Shown here: positions 1 to 10,854 of the stretch, in pieces
Layout: the number at the start of each line of letters is the position of its first letter
Position numbering within the stretch: position 1 is the stretch's first letter
NCBI GenBank assembly: GCA_018873245.2
Contig: JAEMBT020000003.1
Location: 4,917,843 to 4,981,842 of the forward strand
Direction of reading: 5' to 3'
Length of the DNA: 64,000 bases
DNA from: Archegozetes longisetosus
Taxonomy: Eukaryota; Arthropoda; Arachnida; Sarcoptiformes; Trhypochthoniidae
The notes under the pieces: generated by a model
Told to the model about the DNA's origin: nothing
What the model saw: only the letters and a program-made list of their open reading frames with translations
Database searches by the model: none
Made by a program: the position numbers and the translations under genes

Positions 1-599
1 AATTTAGAATTAATCTTTAATTATAACTCGCATTACAAAACATTTCAACACATTCAACGCATTAACACACTTCAGCATGATCTTTCATAAACAAATTGTC
101 AAAAATAATTGGCATATGAAACTTATGCTATTTATTTTTCCACATTACTAAAAACATAGCTCTTACAGTGAATGAGTGGGATAAGAATAGAACTTAATTA
201 CAATACATTAGTTAGTTTGTATTACAAAATTGAGAAGCGGAGAAAAGTTTTCCTCACCTTGCAAAAGAAAAATTGCGTATAACGATATAGCATTAATTTC
301 TAAAGTGCAGCAAAATTGAAAAGATATGATTATTATTCATGATTTTGAAATGAAAAAAATTTATTTTATTTCGTAAACTTGTATGCAACTAATAGAAAGA
401 AATTGAGGAAATATCTTAACTTATTTATCTCCTTTAAAATTTTTCGTCGACTTGTTTTCATCAACTCGTATCCTCATGAATGTGGGAATAAATGTTATGT
501 TAATTTTAGTTTGAAGAACATCTTATCAGATTTTAGTCAGAGTTCGGAAATTTGATTTATTCTTAAAACTTTCTGAAGTTTTACTTTAACTAACTCAAA
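1..599 (+). other. 5' flank of type-2 elongase copy A
   Basis: No coding region is visible. The stretch is AT-rich. Its reverse complement recurs, diverged, at about 4114-4550 and 57475-57960, upstream of the other two type-2 exon-1 copies, so it is the shared upstream region of this elongase type. I could not single out a promoter element. Confidence 0.6.
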
Positions 600-2427
600 A
601 TGATTAAAACTTTTGATAGAATATTAGTGAATGAGCTAAAAGATTTATTGAGTCCAAGTTCGTCAGTTTTCTACTTATTACATCAATACTGGGACGAAAC
701 TTCTGACCCAAGAACAAAAGGATACTTTTTAGTGGATCAATCTCTAGCGACAACACGTATATTATTGGGTATTTACGTTCTTTTGGTTGTTTTAATAATA
801 CCAATAATTATGAAAAATCGAAACGCTTTCCATCTGAAGAAGTAAATGATTGCTTTTAATGTTCTAATGGTAAAAATCAGAATATTTTCAATATTAGACT
901 ATTTGAAACGAATATTATATTATTTAGTTTGATTATAGAATTTTCGATTTTCAATTAATAGGTATTAATTAACGCCTATTTCTTTGTCAAAGCGCTGAAA
1001 ATCAGTTGTTTTGATCTCGAAATGTGGAACTTTGAGAATCCAAAGAACGACAGATCAGAGAAGGCGATGGATTTCATTGAAATCTCTTATTATTATTATT
1101 TGTCTAAAATCGTTGATTTATTGGATACTTTTTTCATGGCTTTCAGAAAAAAGAATTCTCACATTTCATTCCTTCATGTGTGGCATCACATATCTATTCC
1201 GTTCGCGGGTTGGCTTTACATGAAATACAATCCATGTAATGATCATTCTTGAATGATTGAAGTCTTTCTAGTTTGGAGGGAATGTTCTTCAGAATGATTT
1301 CAGAAACTCTACTTTAAAGTTTTTTCTATAAAGTTTAGTTATCATTAGAAATATATTGGTTCTCAATTTCCTAGTCAAGGATATAATCATACAGCTCTTT
1401 AACAAATTGATGAAAATATCAATTATTTGTCTGACTCATATATTCGAAAGTACTGTTTTCCTGATGTTATTGTTTAAAAAACGATATACAGGGATGTAAC
1501 GAAAATTTTGCAAGGGCGTACAACCCTAACCACTAGAGGTACATATATAAATTATATCAAATTAAAGCTTATTTTTAATGGAATTGAGTAACATATAGTA
1601 TTTCCTGAAAAAAAATTGTAGCGCCACATAGTGTTAAGCTTGAAAGGTAACACTTTTAAATTGTTGCTCTATTGCTCAATTACCAACGATGTAATTGAAA
1701 TGAAAAGGTTAACTGTGACTGGCAGAGAAAGATTTTCTGAAGAAACTCTGAAGACACACATTAAAGTCTTAAAAGAATTGGAAACAAACACTGAATTATT
1801 TTTTATGTTTATACACATCAAGAATTTCTGTTGTAATAGCTGCTAATGGCCATCCTACTGATTAAACACTTTGATTCTATTCAAAATAAGCTTTATTTTG
1901 ACATATATAACATATATGTAACTCTTGTGGTAGGGCTGTACTCTTCTTGCAAAACTTGCAAAAGCTTCGCTGCATCCCTATATATCGCATCGTAATAAGT
2001 AACTAGTTTAAAGCATTTCATTAATTTTTCTGTTGATAACCAAATGAATTTCTGGAAACATTTTACGAATTTTTGATATCTTAAAAGTTTTTAAACTTAG
2101 AAATTACTTTTTTCTTCAGACATGCCCACCGTTTCGATTATACCGATAATCAATTGTTTCATTCATGTGATAATGTATTCGTATTACGCTTTGGCCGCAT
2201 TAGGACTTGAATGGCAGAAATATTTGTGGTGGAAAAAGTATATAACAAAGATTCAATTATTGCAATTCATCGCAATTTCGCTTTGGTTCACAACTGTTTA
2301 CTTCAAACAAACAGATTTGCCGACTGGTTATATCTTCATTACCTTGGGTAATTCCATCTTTCTATTTTTGCTATTCTCTGAGTTTTACCGGAGATCGTAT
2401 AAAAAACCTGGTTCAAAAACTGACTGA
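600..2427 (+). pseudogene. Type-2 ELOVL fatty-acid elongase, copy A, one nonsense codon
   Basis: Three exons splice cleanly: 600-869, 962-1235 and 2120-2427 (introns of 92 and 884 bp with GT-AG ends), giving 284 codons including the stop, a normal ELO length. ELO enzymes sit in the ER membrane and condense malonyl-CoA with a fatty acyl-CoA in the first step of chain elongation. The DPRT motif is in exon 1, the HxxHH box (HVWHH, about residues 162-166) in exon 2, and MYSYY plus KYLWWKKYITKIQ in exon 3. Codon 82 (843-845) is TAA where the inverted exon-1 fragment at 4113 has CAA. Everything downstream stays open, so the break is a single substitution and could be allelic. A MITE occupies intron 2. 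Confidence 0.85.
1489..1980. mobile_element. TA-flanked MITE in intron 2 of elongase copy A
   Basis: The ends form a terminal inverted repeat (about CAGGGATGTAACGAA on the left and TAGGGATGCAGCGAA reading in from the right) and are bordered by TA on both sides. Further inverted similarity continues inward, through ACAACCCTA-type motifs. The internal frame of about 70 codons matches nothing I know. It is probably a non-autonomous Tc1/mariner-type element. Confidence 0.65.
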
Positions 2428-3847
2428 TTCTTCGATTTAATTTTAAAATATAATAAACAACCAAACTTTGAAATATATCTTTTAATACTAATAAATGTGG
2501 AAATAGAAAAATCTACATTTTAGAAGCCCTTATGAATATTCAGTTAATTATAATTTACATAACCTTCTCATGTGAATATTGTAAAACAGATAATCAAGAT
2601 ATTAAAGAGTTATCTTATAGAAAAAAAGTTGATTATAACTTATTCGATTGATTTTGAGATGATTATATAAAATATATCTTAGCAGATCGATTTGACAGAA
2701 CTTATGAATTTGTATCATTTCAAGTGTCATGATTCGAATTTTCGTAAGTTTAAAGTTGCTCAACAGAAATAATTTATAAGTCTGACTCAAGTCTAACAAA
2801 AGTCAACCAATTTCTCTTCAATGATCGAAAGAAATAATTTTTAAATAATTAATTGAGAATCCAAACAACTGAAAGGATGAAAATTTTCTGAGAATTCCAG
2901 TTAAGATATTCATAATTTTGCTACCGATTGAAATAATTTTCTAACTAATTTAAAGTTGGACTTGATTTGCATCATGAATGGGATTGCAATACGATGAGGT
3001 CAGATAATTGAAGGCTGAAAGAGAAGAAACGAACAAATTTTTGGGGCCTAAAGTATTGAATAATTTTTAAGTTTAATGATCATAATTTAGAAATTGCACT
3101 TTTTCTATACCTTAATAATTTGAGATAAGATAAGAAATTTCAATAAAAGTTGACTCAGAAGTTTTAAACTATTGAAAACAAATTATTTCAAATTCTAAAC
3201 AAACGAAATACAAATGAAATAACTATTAAATTATGTCTTATGTATAATTTTTTGGTTATGAAAGGTAACAAAGTCTTTAACAAATTAATAGAAAATTTTA
3301 GCTATCTGTCTGACTTATATTTGAAAGTATTGCTTACCTGATATTATTTTTTAATAAGCAATATAAAGTGTCCCAAACAATGATTTGCTGGGGGTCCACA
3401 GCTAAAACTATGCAATAGAGCAAAATTGGTTTCATATTTAGATTCTACTTAAAAAGAAATTAATTAAAAAAAGTTTATTTCAATAAACTTTTTGAGAGAC
3501 TTGGGTTCTAGTTACAGGAAAATTTTGTAAATCAGAATTGCATCCTTTTTCAGTTTCACTCCAATTGTTTGTCGCTGAACGATCACTTCTGTTCAATTTG
3601 CTCGCAGTCTACTTTCGATTAATGAAATCAGCGCTTGAATCTCTACCTTCTCGAAAAGATATGCATTTTGTTCGATCAATGAATCTTCGATTATTGCTAT
3701 CATTGACAAGATTGACCATTATTTGATGTTTTAAAGACTAATTAATAATAAATGATTATAAAGATTTTGATTACTTTTGGTTAATGCTGTCCGTTTTTAG
3801 ACTTTAGACTTAGACTCTAGATTATTTCTAAAGTTTAAAATAAATTT
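2428..3847. other. Intergenic: type-2 elongase 3' flank and unassigned sequence
   Basis: The first few hundred bases are the 3' flank of the type-2 gene: the stretch around 2520-2830 recurs in inverse orientation near 55240-55580 and 63130-63500. An AATAAA-like signal lies about 20 bp after the stop of copy A. From 2830 to 3847 I see no gene. A short open frame at 3538-3726 has no recognisable similarity. Confidence 0.5.
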
Positions 3848-4113
3848 AGGACATTATAAGCAATCATTTGTTTCTTCACATGGAAAGCGTTTCGATTTTT
3901 CATAATTGTTGGTATTATTAAAACAACCAAAAGAACGTAAGTACCCAATAATATACGTGTTGTCGCTAGAGATTGATCCACTAAAATGTATCCTTTTGTT
4001 CTTGGGTCAGAAGTTTCGTCCCAGTATCGATGTAATAAGTAGAAAACAGACGAACTTGGACTCAGTAAATCTTTTAGCTCATTCACTAATATTCTATCAA
4101 AAGTCTTAATCAT
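3848..4113 (-). pseudogene. Type-2 ELOVL exon-1 fragment, inverted relative to copy A
   Basis: From the ATG at 4113 downward the frame is nearly identical to exon 1 of copy A (same N-terminus and DPRTKGY motif). It keeps CAA where copy A has TAA. Homology stops just before the exon's splice donor, and exons 2 and 3 do not follow. It faces copy A, so the two form a convergent inverted duplication that includes the upstream region. Confidence 0.75.
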
Positions 4114-4552
4114 TTTGAGTTAGTCAAAGTATAACTTTTAGAAAGTTTTAAGAATAAATCAAATTTCCGAACTCTGATTAAAATATGATTTTAAAACTAA
4201 AATTTCTAGGTTATTTATTCTTATACTTATGAAAATACAAGTTAATGAAAAAATTGTAAGGGAAATAAAATATATACACACTTTTCCTTAATTTTTTTAT
4301 TAATTGCATATAAGTCTGCAAAATAAAATTTAAGTTTATTTCGTTTCAAAATTATGAGTATCAATTATATCTTTTCAAATTTTACTGCAATCAATTTAGA
4401 AATTAATAGTCTATCGTTTTATGTTTTTACGCAATTTTTCTTTTACAAGATGAGGAAAACTTTTCTTCGCTTTAAAATTTGTAATACAAGTGAGCTAATG
4501 TATTGTAATTAAATTCTATTCTTATCCCACTCATTCACTCTAGAGCTATTAT

Positions 4553-4788
4553 CTCTCTCACAAGTGGAATAGAGGTCTATTAGCATTAATTGAAGTGCGA
4601 TTAAAGTGACATCGCATGCACATAATTCCCAAATATAATTCCGAGACATAAGTTATTTACACGTGTTTAAAGGTACTTATTTAAGTAGGTAAGTGTGTAT
4701 TTATGTTTTAGTGCATGCGATGTCGCCTCATTCTTACCTCAATTGATTCTATAAAATCTCTATCTATTCCATTTTCTCGTGAGACAGA
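4553..4788. mobile_element. Palindromic MITE with long inverted repeats
   Basis: Two arms of roughly 80-90 bp are inverted copies of each other, from CTCTCTCACAAGTGGAATAG on the left to the matching CTATTCCATTTTCTCGTGAG on the right. Both contain ACATCGCATGCAC-type sequence. The element interrupts the upstream region of the exon-1 fragment; the corresponding site near 150-170 lacks it. Confidence 0.6.
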
Positions 4789-5320
4789 TAATGTTATTAA
4801 TAATGTGGAAAAAATAGTAAGTACCACTTAGTAATGATTAAATTGATTGTTTAGTAGGTTTCTACTTATCTCTCAAGTCCTAAATGTTTTAATCTTTTTA
4901 AATTCCAATATCAAATTGAGTTTATCTATCTAATTCGGAAATTTGAAAACTGGTATAATCATTCTGACAATCACTAATCAGGAGAATCAGAACAGGATTT
5001 AGGCATTTTGAAACTAGCTATTATGAAATTAGTCATTTCGTAGTCTAATCATTTAAAGTCGAATTTTATTCACTAATTTCACAATTTTTATTATTTAATG
5101 GGCGTCACAAAAGTTTAGAAAATCAATACTCTTTGGATATCATCAAATTTGTAGATTCAAAAAATTTTCGCTAATAAAAAACAATTCAAATGATACGTCA
5201 TTATATTTCTATAAATCATATTTCCATTTAGTCCTATTTTTGTCCCAAAAATAAATCTACCACCACATAGTTTAATATAGTTTTATTATTTTTTAAATTA
5301 TTATAAAGTAATTTCTTCTG
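4789..5320. other. Type-1 elongase 3'-flank copy, noncoding
   Basis: This is an inverted, diverged relative of the 3' flanks after copies C, F and G (compare about 16600-16800 and 43000-43200). It shares the GTGGTGGTAGATTTA-type stretch. No gene is visible. Confidence 0.5.
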
Positions 5321-5322
5321 TA

Positions 5323-6528
5323 TAGGGTGTCAAATCGGATAAGCAGGAAAGTAAATGCTTATAGCTTTTTTACTATTCAACATATTTTAACAAGCAGTAC
5401 ATCAAATCAAAGCTAATCAATGGAATTTTATGTCTATAAAATAGAATTCGAATTAGAACTTAATCGTTCCAATTTATAACACAAAACATTTAAATGTTAA
5501 AATGGTTTATCCAAACAATGAACGATTATTTCTGGCTTTAAGTTATCATAAAAATAAGAGTTTTATTTTAGTGAGAAGAACTCCTTATATAGCGGGTACC
5601 AAAACATCTTTAAGAAGTTCTAGACAACTGAAAGCCCAAGATCTGAATATTTCACATGAATCGGTAAGAAAGACACTAAAAACTCGAAAATTTCATCCAT
5701 ACCGAATTATATTGAAGTCTGATTTGAACCCTACTGATTATGAGCCAAGAAAACGGTCTTGTGAATGGATTATGAACAAAATTAATAAAAATGAAAATTT
5801 TGTCAACAATCTCTTGATATCAGACGAGGCGACATTTTGTATTGACGGCTGTGTAAACCGATGGAATTCAAGGTATTGGTGTGAAAATAACCCAAATATC
5901 GTTCACAGAAAAGAAACAATCACTGAAAAAGTAATGGTTTGTACCTGTGTTTCGATTCATGGCATCACTGGACTATATTTCTATCCACCAAAAACTAGAG
6001 TTAATCAACACAGCTATGCAGATAATTGTTTGCGAGCTTTCTTCAAACAATTAGATCGAAGTCAAATCCCGAATAAAAGCGAACTCTGATTTCAACACGA
6101 CAATGCAAAACCTCACATCACCACAAAAGTGCAAAACTGTTTAAGAGAGAAATTCGGGAATCGATTTATTGGTGTTGGGGGATCTGTTCTTTGGCCCACC
6201 TGCTCACCAGACTTGACATTCCCTGATTTTTTCTTATGGGGATATTTAAAAGACAAAGTTTATTCTCATCTGATAAATTTTATTCAAGACTTGCAACAAT
6301 ACATTGAGTATGAAGTCAATGAAATTAATCAAAATTCTGATCTTTTGAAATGTGTTTGTGAATTCTTCTCTCGACGAATTTATATTTTGATAAAAATGGT
6401 CAATATCTTGACATTTGATAAAAATCCCATTTTTTAATTTTGATTTGATGCACTGTTTGTTAAAATATGTTGAATAATAAAATAGTAATAAGCATTTATT
6501 TTCCTGCTAATCCGATTTGACATCCTAT
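5323..6528 (+). mobile_element. Mariner-type DNA transposon (DD41D)
   Basis: The terminal inverted repeats (TAGGGTGTCAAATCGGATAA at the left, TAGGATGTCAAATCGGATTA reading in from the right) continue for about 40 bp and are flanked by TA on both sides. The element encloses one transposase frame. The corresponding 3'-flank sequence after other elongase copies lacks the insertion. Length is 1206 bp, normal for a mariner. Confidence 0.85.
5502..6437 (+). pseudogene. Mariner-family transposase, one in-frame stop
   Basis: Read in one frame from the ATG at 5502, this is an IS630-Tc1-mariner transposase. The catalytic triad is visible as SDEATF, QHDNAKPH and the last D of SPDLTFPD, with 41 residues between the second and third acidic residues; this is the DD41D spacing known from the rosa-type group. 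A TGA at 6087-6089 interrupts the frame just before QHDNAKPH, after which the same frame continues to 6437. The N-terminal helix-turn-helix region looks shortened after residue 30, so the copy is probably inactive for two reasons. Confidence 0.8.
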
Positions 6529-7574
6529 ATAAAACCAAGTTGAAAGGTTTGGCATTAAAATTGTATGTAAAGATAGCTTGTCATTATTTTAAAATCTAAA
6601 TATCTACTAATAGGCAGGGAAAGGAATTTTCGGTACTAACCGAATTCTAGTCAAGCAATCTAAACTTCAGGCAAGTTCTATAAATGAAATATATGGTTTT
6701 AAATGCACAAAATAACAAAAGTCCCAAAAATCGACTTTTTAAAGAAATATTAAAACATAATTCCCACAGGTTTAATAGAAAATTTATTTTAATTGGATCT
6801 TTTTATAATCGGTTCTATGGGAGACTGAACTCACTTGAAAAATTAATTTAACCCCCGTTCCTAATTCAACTCTGACTGAAATTTTATAGGACATGCATCA
6901 AGAGTTGGAAACGTTTATAAGAAAGTTTCAAACTGATTAGGCCCTGGAATGTATCCAAAATCGTATTGAAATTTGGCCTATAGTACATGAAGTATCGATA
7001 GGCTAAGTTCGTTATTTTTCAACTTTTAAATAAGTTAGCATTTAAGTTACATTCAGATGAATAACTTGTAGAGGAGTTATTTATGGATAAAGCGAATTTG
7101 ACAATGAATGGAAAATCAAATTTTATTCTCAAATTTCAAAATTTTCAATTATTCAATAAGTGTCTCCAATCTTTGGCAAATTAATATTCTTTGGATATCA
7201 TTAAGTCTGTAGATTCAAAAAATTTTCGCTAATAAAGAATAATTCAAATGATACGTCATTATATTTCTATAAATCATATTTCCAATGAGTCTTATTTTAT
7301 CCCAAAAAAATCTACCACCACTTAGTTTAATATAGTTTTCTTATTTTGTAAATTACAATAAAGAAGTTTCTTTTCGATAAAACAAAATCAAAAGCTTTGA
7401 CTTTAAAATTGTAAGTAAAGATAGCTTGTCATTTTTAAAAATCTAAATAACTATTAATCGGTAAGAAAAGTTTTAACTGCATCAGAAATGCACTGATCAA
7501 ATTGATTTGATCGATTACAAGTTATAACAAATCTATTGTTAAATGAGCAAAATTATGATCAAAGTGACTTTGAA
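6529..7574. other. 3' flank of elongase copy B, noncoding
   Basis: This AT-rich sequence repeats parts of 4950-5320 (compare 5150-5330 with 7190-7370) and carries the motif GTAAAGATAGCTTGTCAT twice, near 6570 and 7415. It is therefore a locally duplicated downstream region of type-1 elongases. No coding sequence is seen. Confidence 0.5.
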
Positions 7575-10500
7575 TCAATTTAATCGTTTTTTATATGCTC
7601 TTCGATAGAAATCATAAAACAAAAAAGAAAAGCGGTTGAGGAAATACAACCATAAACCAGAATAAAGGGTAGCCCTCTTGCATGAAAATCATTACAATAC
7701 CACATATACCAAAGATTATAAACTGTAATTGTGTTATATATCTTTTCCACCATAAATACTTTTGTATTTCGGGCCCAAATGCTGATAAAGCGTAATAGGA
7801 ATACATAACGAAGTGAACCTGTCAATTCAAAAAGATTAAAAATTTAACGAAACGTTACTTATTTTGTAAGAGCATTGATAAACTGTATGAATTATCGAAT
7901 TCTTACAAAAGTATTTAATGTAATAAAAAGAAGGGCGCCAGGCATGAGAAGGTTTATTTTAATCACTAACCATCCCAAGATGGGAACACAAATGTGATGA
8001 TATAAATGCAGAAACGAAATATGACCATATTTTTTCGTAACGCAAAGAAGAAGGTGTCGACCAAATCAGCGAATTTTGATAAAAAATACAAATAACCTGT
8101 AAATTGAACAATATTCATTTTAAATTCATTTCAATTTCTGAGTGCTATCTCTTTCTACTATAGAGTAGTTCTAATACATGAAAATGTCTACTAAACTCAT
8201 TAAAGCTATGACTGCAGTTCGGAGCTGTTTAAGAGAAGCTGTTTAATTAAGTGCATTAAGTTTTATTTAATTCTTGAAGTGTCAGATAATTATCGTTAAA
8301 TAAAGACAATTATTCTACTTTAAAGATATTTCATTTTTTAAGTTAATTTTCAAAATCGATGTTCAAAACTAGAAATCTTGAAGTAAACTAATATAACATA
8401 ACGAATTTTAAATATGTTTGCCATGAATCTCATAACATTATTATAGGTTTAAAATTTTCTAAAAGACAAAAAAAATTAACTCAAATTGTATTTTATTATC
8501 GAAATTAATCACTTAATAATTGCCTTATATATAAGTAAAAAATTTTCCATTGAAATTTTTGATTAAAACAGTTATAATCATATAATTAATGACATATATG
8601 AATCGAGATTTTGTCCATGAAAAATACAAGTAAATGATATTAGGTAAAATTTTGTTTATAAAAAAAATTCTGTTTTTACTTTAGTCATGAATGCTCGAAT
8701 ATATAGGTCTATGAATTCATTAAAACAAAAGTGATTTTAGAGAAGAAAAGACACAGAACAATATTAAATAATTTCAATAATAAAGTATAAGTAGATTACA
8801 AATGAATCACAATGATTGAAACAAAAGTGAATTATTTCTATAAAATTTCAACTGCGGCAAAACTTGATTTAATTCGAAAAGTAAATCATGTTTACATCTA
8901 CATTTATGAACAAATTGGAGTGTTTCTAAACTACTTTTCTAAAGCAGGAATTCGACAGATAATATATGTCATTATTTAATTTCGAGCTCAACTTTTTATA
9001 TCGACTATAATGACTGACATAAACGAAAACTGCAAAGATATCACTTGTATAAAACAAATGAAGACTTTAGTCGAAGAGTAGACTCTACTCCTTTATAAAG
9101 GTCGTTAAAGGGCTTAATTTGCAATTTCCCTTCTGTTAAATAACGAAATCATTAGTAATATGTCCTTCAATTCAATATTAAAATTTATCGCAAAATTTTT
9201 AAACCAGTGAATCATTGATAAAATCCTGTTTCAAAAGTTGACTTAATTCACTTGTTTTAAGTTAAATCAAAACACTTCACATTTAACATAAGTTTTGTTC
9301 TTAGAACAAAAAATGAAGTTTTATTCTATACAAATCACTGAAATTCATTTTTTTCGATATTTACGTATAATAAAAGATTATTAATCTGATGAATTACTTA
9401 AATATTTTTTTTATTTTCTTTTTGACAGATTTTGCTGTCTTTTTACTAGATTTTTCAAAAGTATTATGAAAAAAATTATTGTATTTTAGAGATAGGCGCT
9501 GTTTCTAGAGAATATAAAGTTCCGTAAAATTTAGAATCGGATTTAGGTATGTTTATCACAAGCTTTGGAATATCTAAAAGTTTGTTACGTGAAATCGGTA
9601 AAACTTTATCGTAAGCTAAACGTATTAATTATGATAGAGAGTTCAGAAATAAGCATCTTGAACAAATTTTATTAATAATGATTCAATTTCTGATCTAAAA
9701 ACTTGAACTCTTTCCTAAACTTTTCCTAAGTCCTTTTAATTTCCTAAGCGTTAGAGAGAGGATACTCTTCGACTAACGCCTTCAAATGTATTATGGAACT
9801 TACCTAAGCTTATATCTATCGATAACTCTGGTGTTAATGTTTTGTGAGTTGGGTATTTAAAGTTTAAGAGTACTTTTTCGTAATTAAATCTTTTAGCAGC
9901 TTCATAGAAGGAGTAAACATTTATTACAACTAATGAAGGACAAAAGCTCGGCTATCCCGAGCTTCGAGCCTGAGCTTATGCGAGCCGGGCTCGAAATAAC
10001 TGAAAGCTGAGCTTGAGCCCGAGGCTCATACCCCGAGCCTGAGCTGAGTTGCCGAGCCTATGATTTAAGCATAGTCAAATTATGTTTAGATTTTTTAGTT
10101 ATAATTTTAATTGAGACAAAATTAACATTTGTTTTAATTATAATGATTAAAAATGCACACAAAACAAAAATTCTAATTATTTTAAATATTAAAACGATAT
10201 GAATAGCAAAAATATTATAAACTGTACTATTAGTTCAGATTTTCAGAATAGAAATATTTTAGAAAAGTATCAATCAAAATACTTATACATAGAACTCAAA
10301 AATATCATATTTTTAATCGAAATAGCAGACAATTTATTTCTACATCTAGTGATCAGATCGCACTATTAATTATGTGTTATAATCTGGTTATTATGTGTTG
10401 GTATTATAATAAAATATTTTAGATGTAATAGACTCATAGATACGTAGAAATTTCGGTCTTTTTATATACAGATTGAAACTTAAAAAATTTAGTCAACGTT

Positions 10501-10854
10501 TATATTTATTTATATACTAGATTAGTAATCATTTGGTATATAAATCTTTGTTAAAAAGCTCGAAAGCTCGCCTATCCGAGCCGGGCTCGTCAGGCTCGAG
10601 CCTGAAGCTCGGTCGAGCTTTTGTCCTTCATTAATCACAACCATGAAAATATTATATAACAACATCGGCAGTCGAAGTTGATACGGTCTTCGAGTTTCCA
10701 TAAATTTTGGTATGAATTTAGTGACCAATAAGTAATAAGTAGTCATTATCAATATAATTGGTAATGGTGTATGATTAACTAGAGGCAAATGAGCGGTTCG
10801 GGGATCCTGATAATCGTACCAGTATTGGTATAAATAATAGAACATATTTGACAT
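7575..10854 (-). pseudogene. Type-1 ELOVL elongase, copy B, multiply broken
   Basis: Exon 1 runs from 10854 to 9804 but is split by a 703-bp insertion at 9931-10633. Exon 2 is 8096-7907 and exon 3 is 7818-7575. The DPRT motif, the HLYHH region and [13 protein letters not shown] are recognisable, and splice sites are retained. Exon 2 has lost 1 bp in the Arg-Lys-Lys stretch before the histidine box. Exon 3 has lost 9 bp (in frame, after QLQ) and 5 bp near the end, which shifts the C-terminus. It stands head-to-head with copy C at 14238 and shares a near-identical upstream region and 5' half of exon 1 with it. With these lesions it cannot encode a working elongase. Confidence 0.85.
9931..10633. 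mobile_element. hAT-like non-autonomous element splitting exon 1 of copy B
   Basis: The ends are inverted: TAATGAAGGACAAAAGCTCG at the left and its complement at the right. GC-rich GAGCC/GGCTC-type subterminal repeats follow at both ends (9950-10060 and 10560-10620). The 8-bp flanks are ATTACAAC and ATCACAAC, one mismatch, as expected of an old hAT-type target duplication. No transposase frame is inside. Confidence 0.75.

Noticed and set aside
3538-3726. 62-codon open frame
   Set aside because: No start context, homology or conserved counterpart; probably chance.
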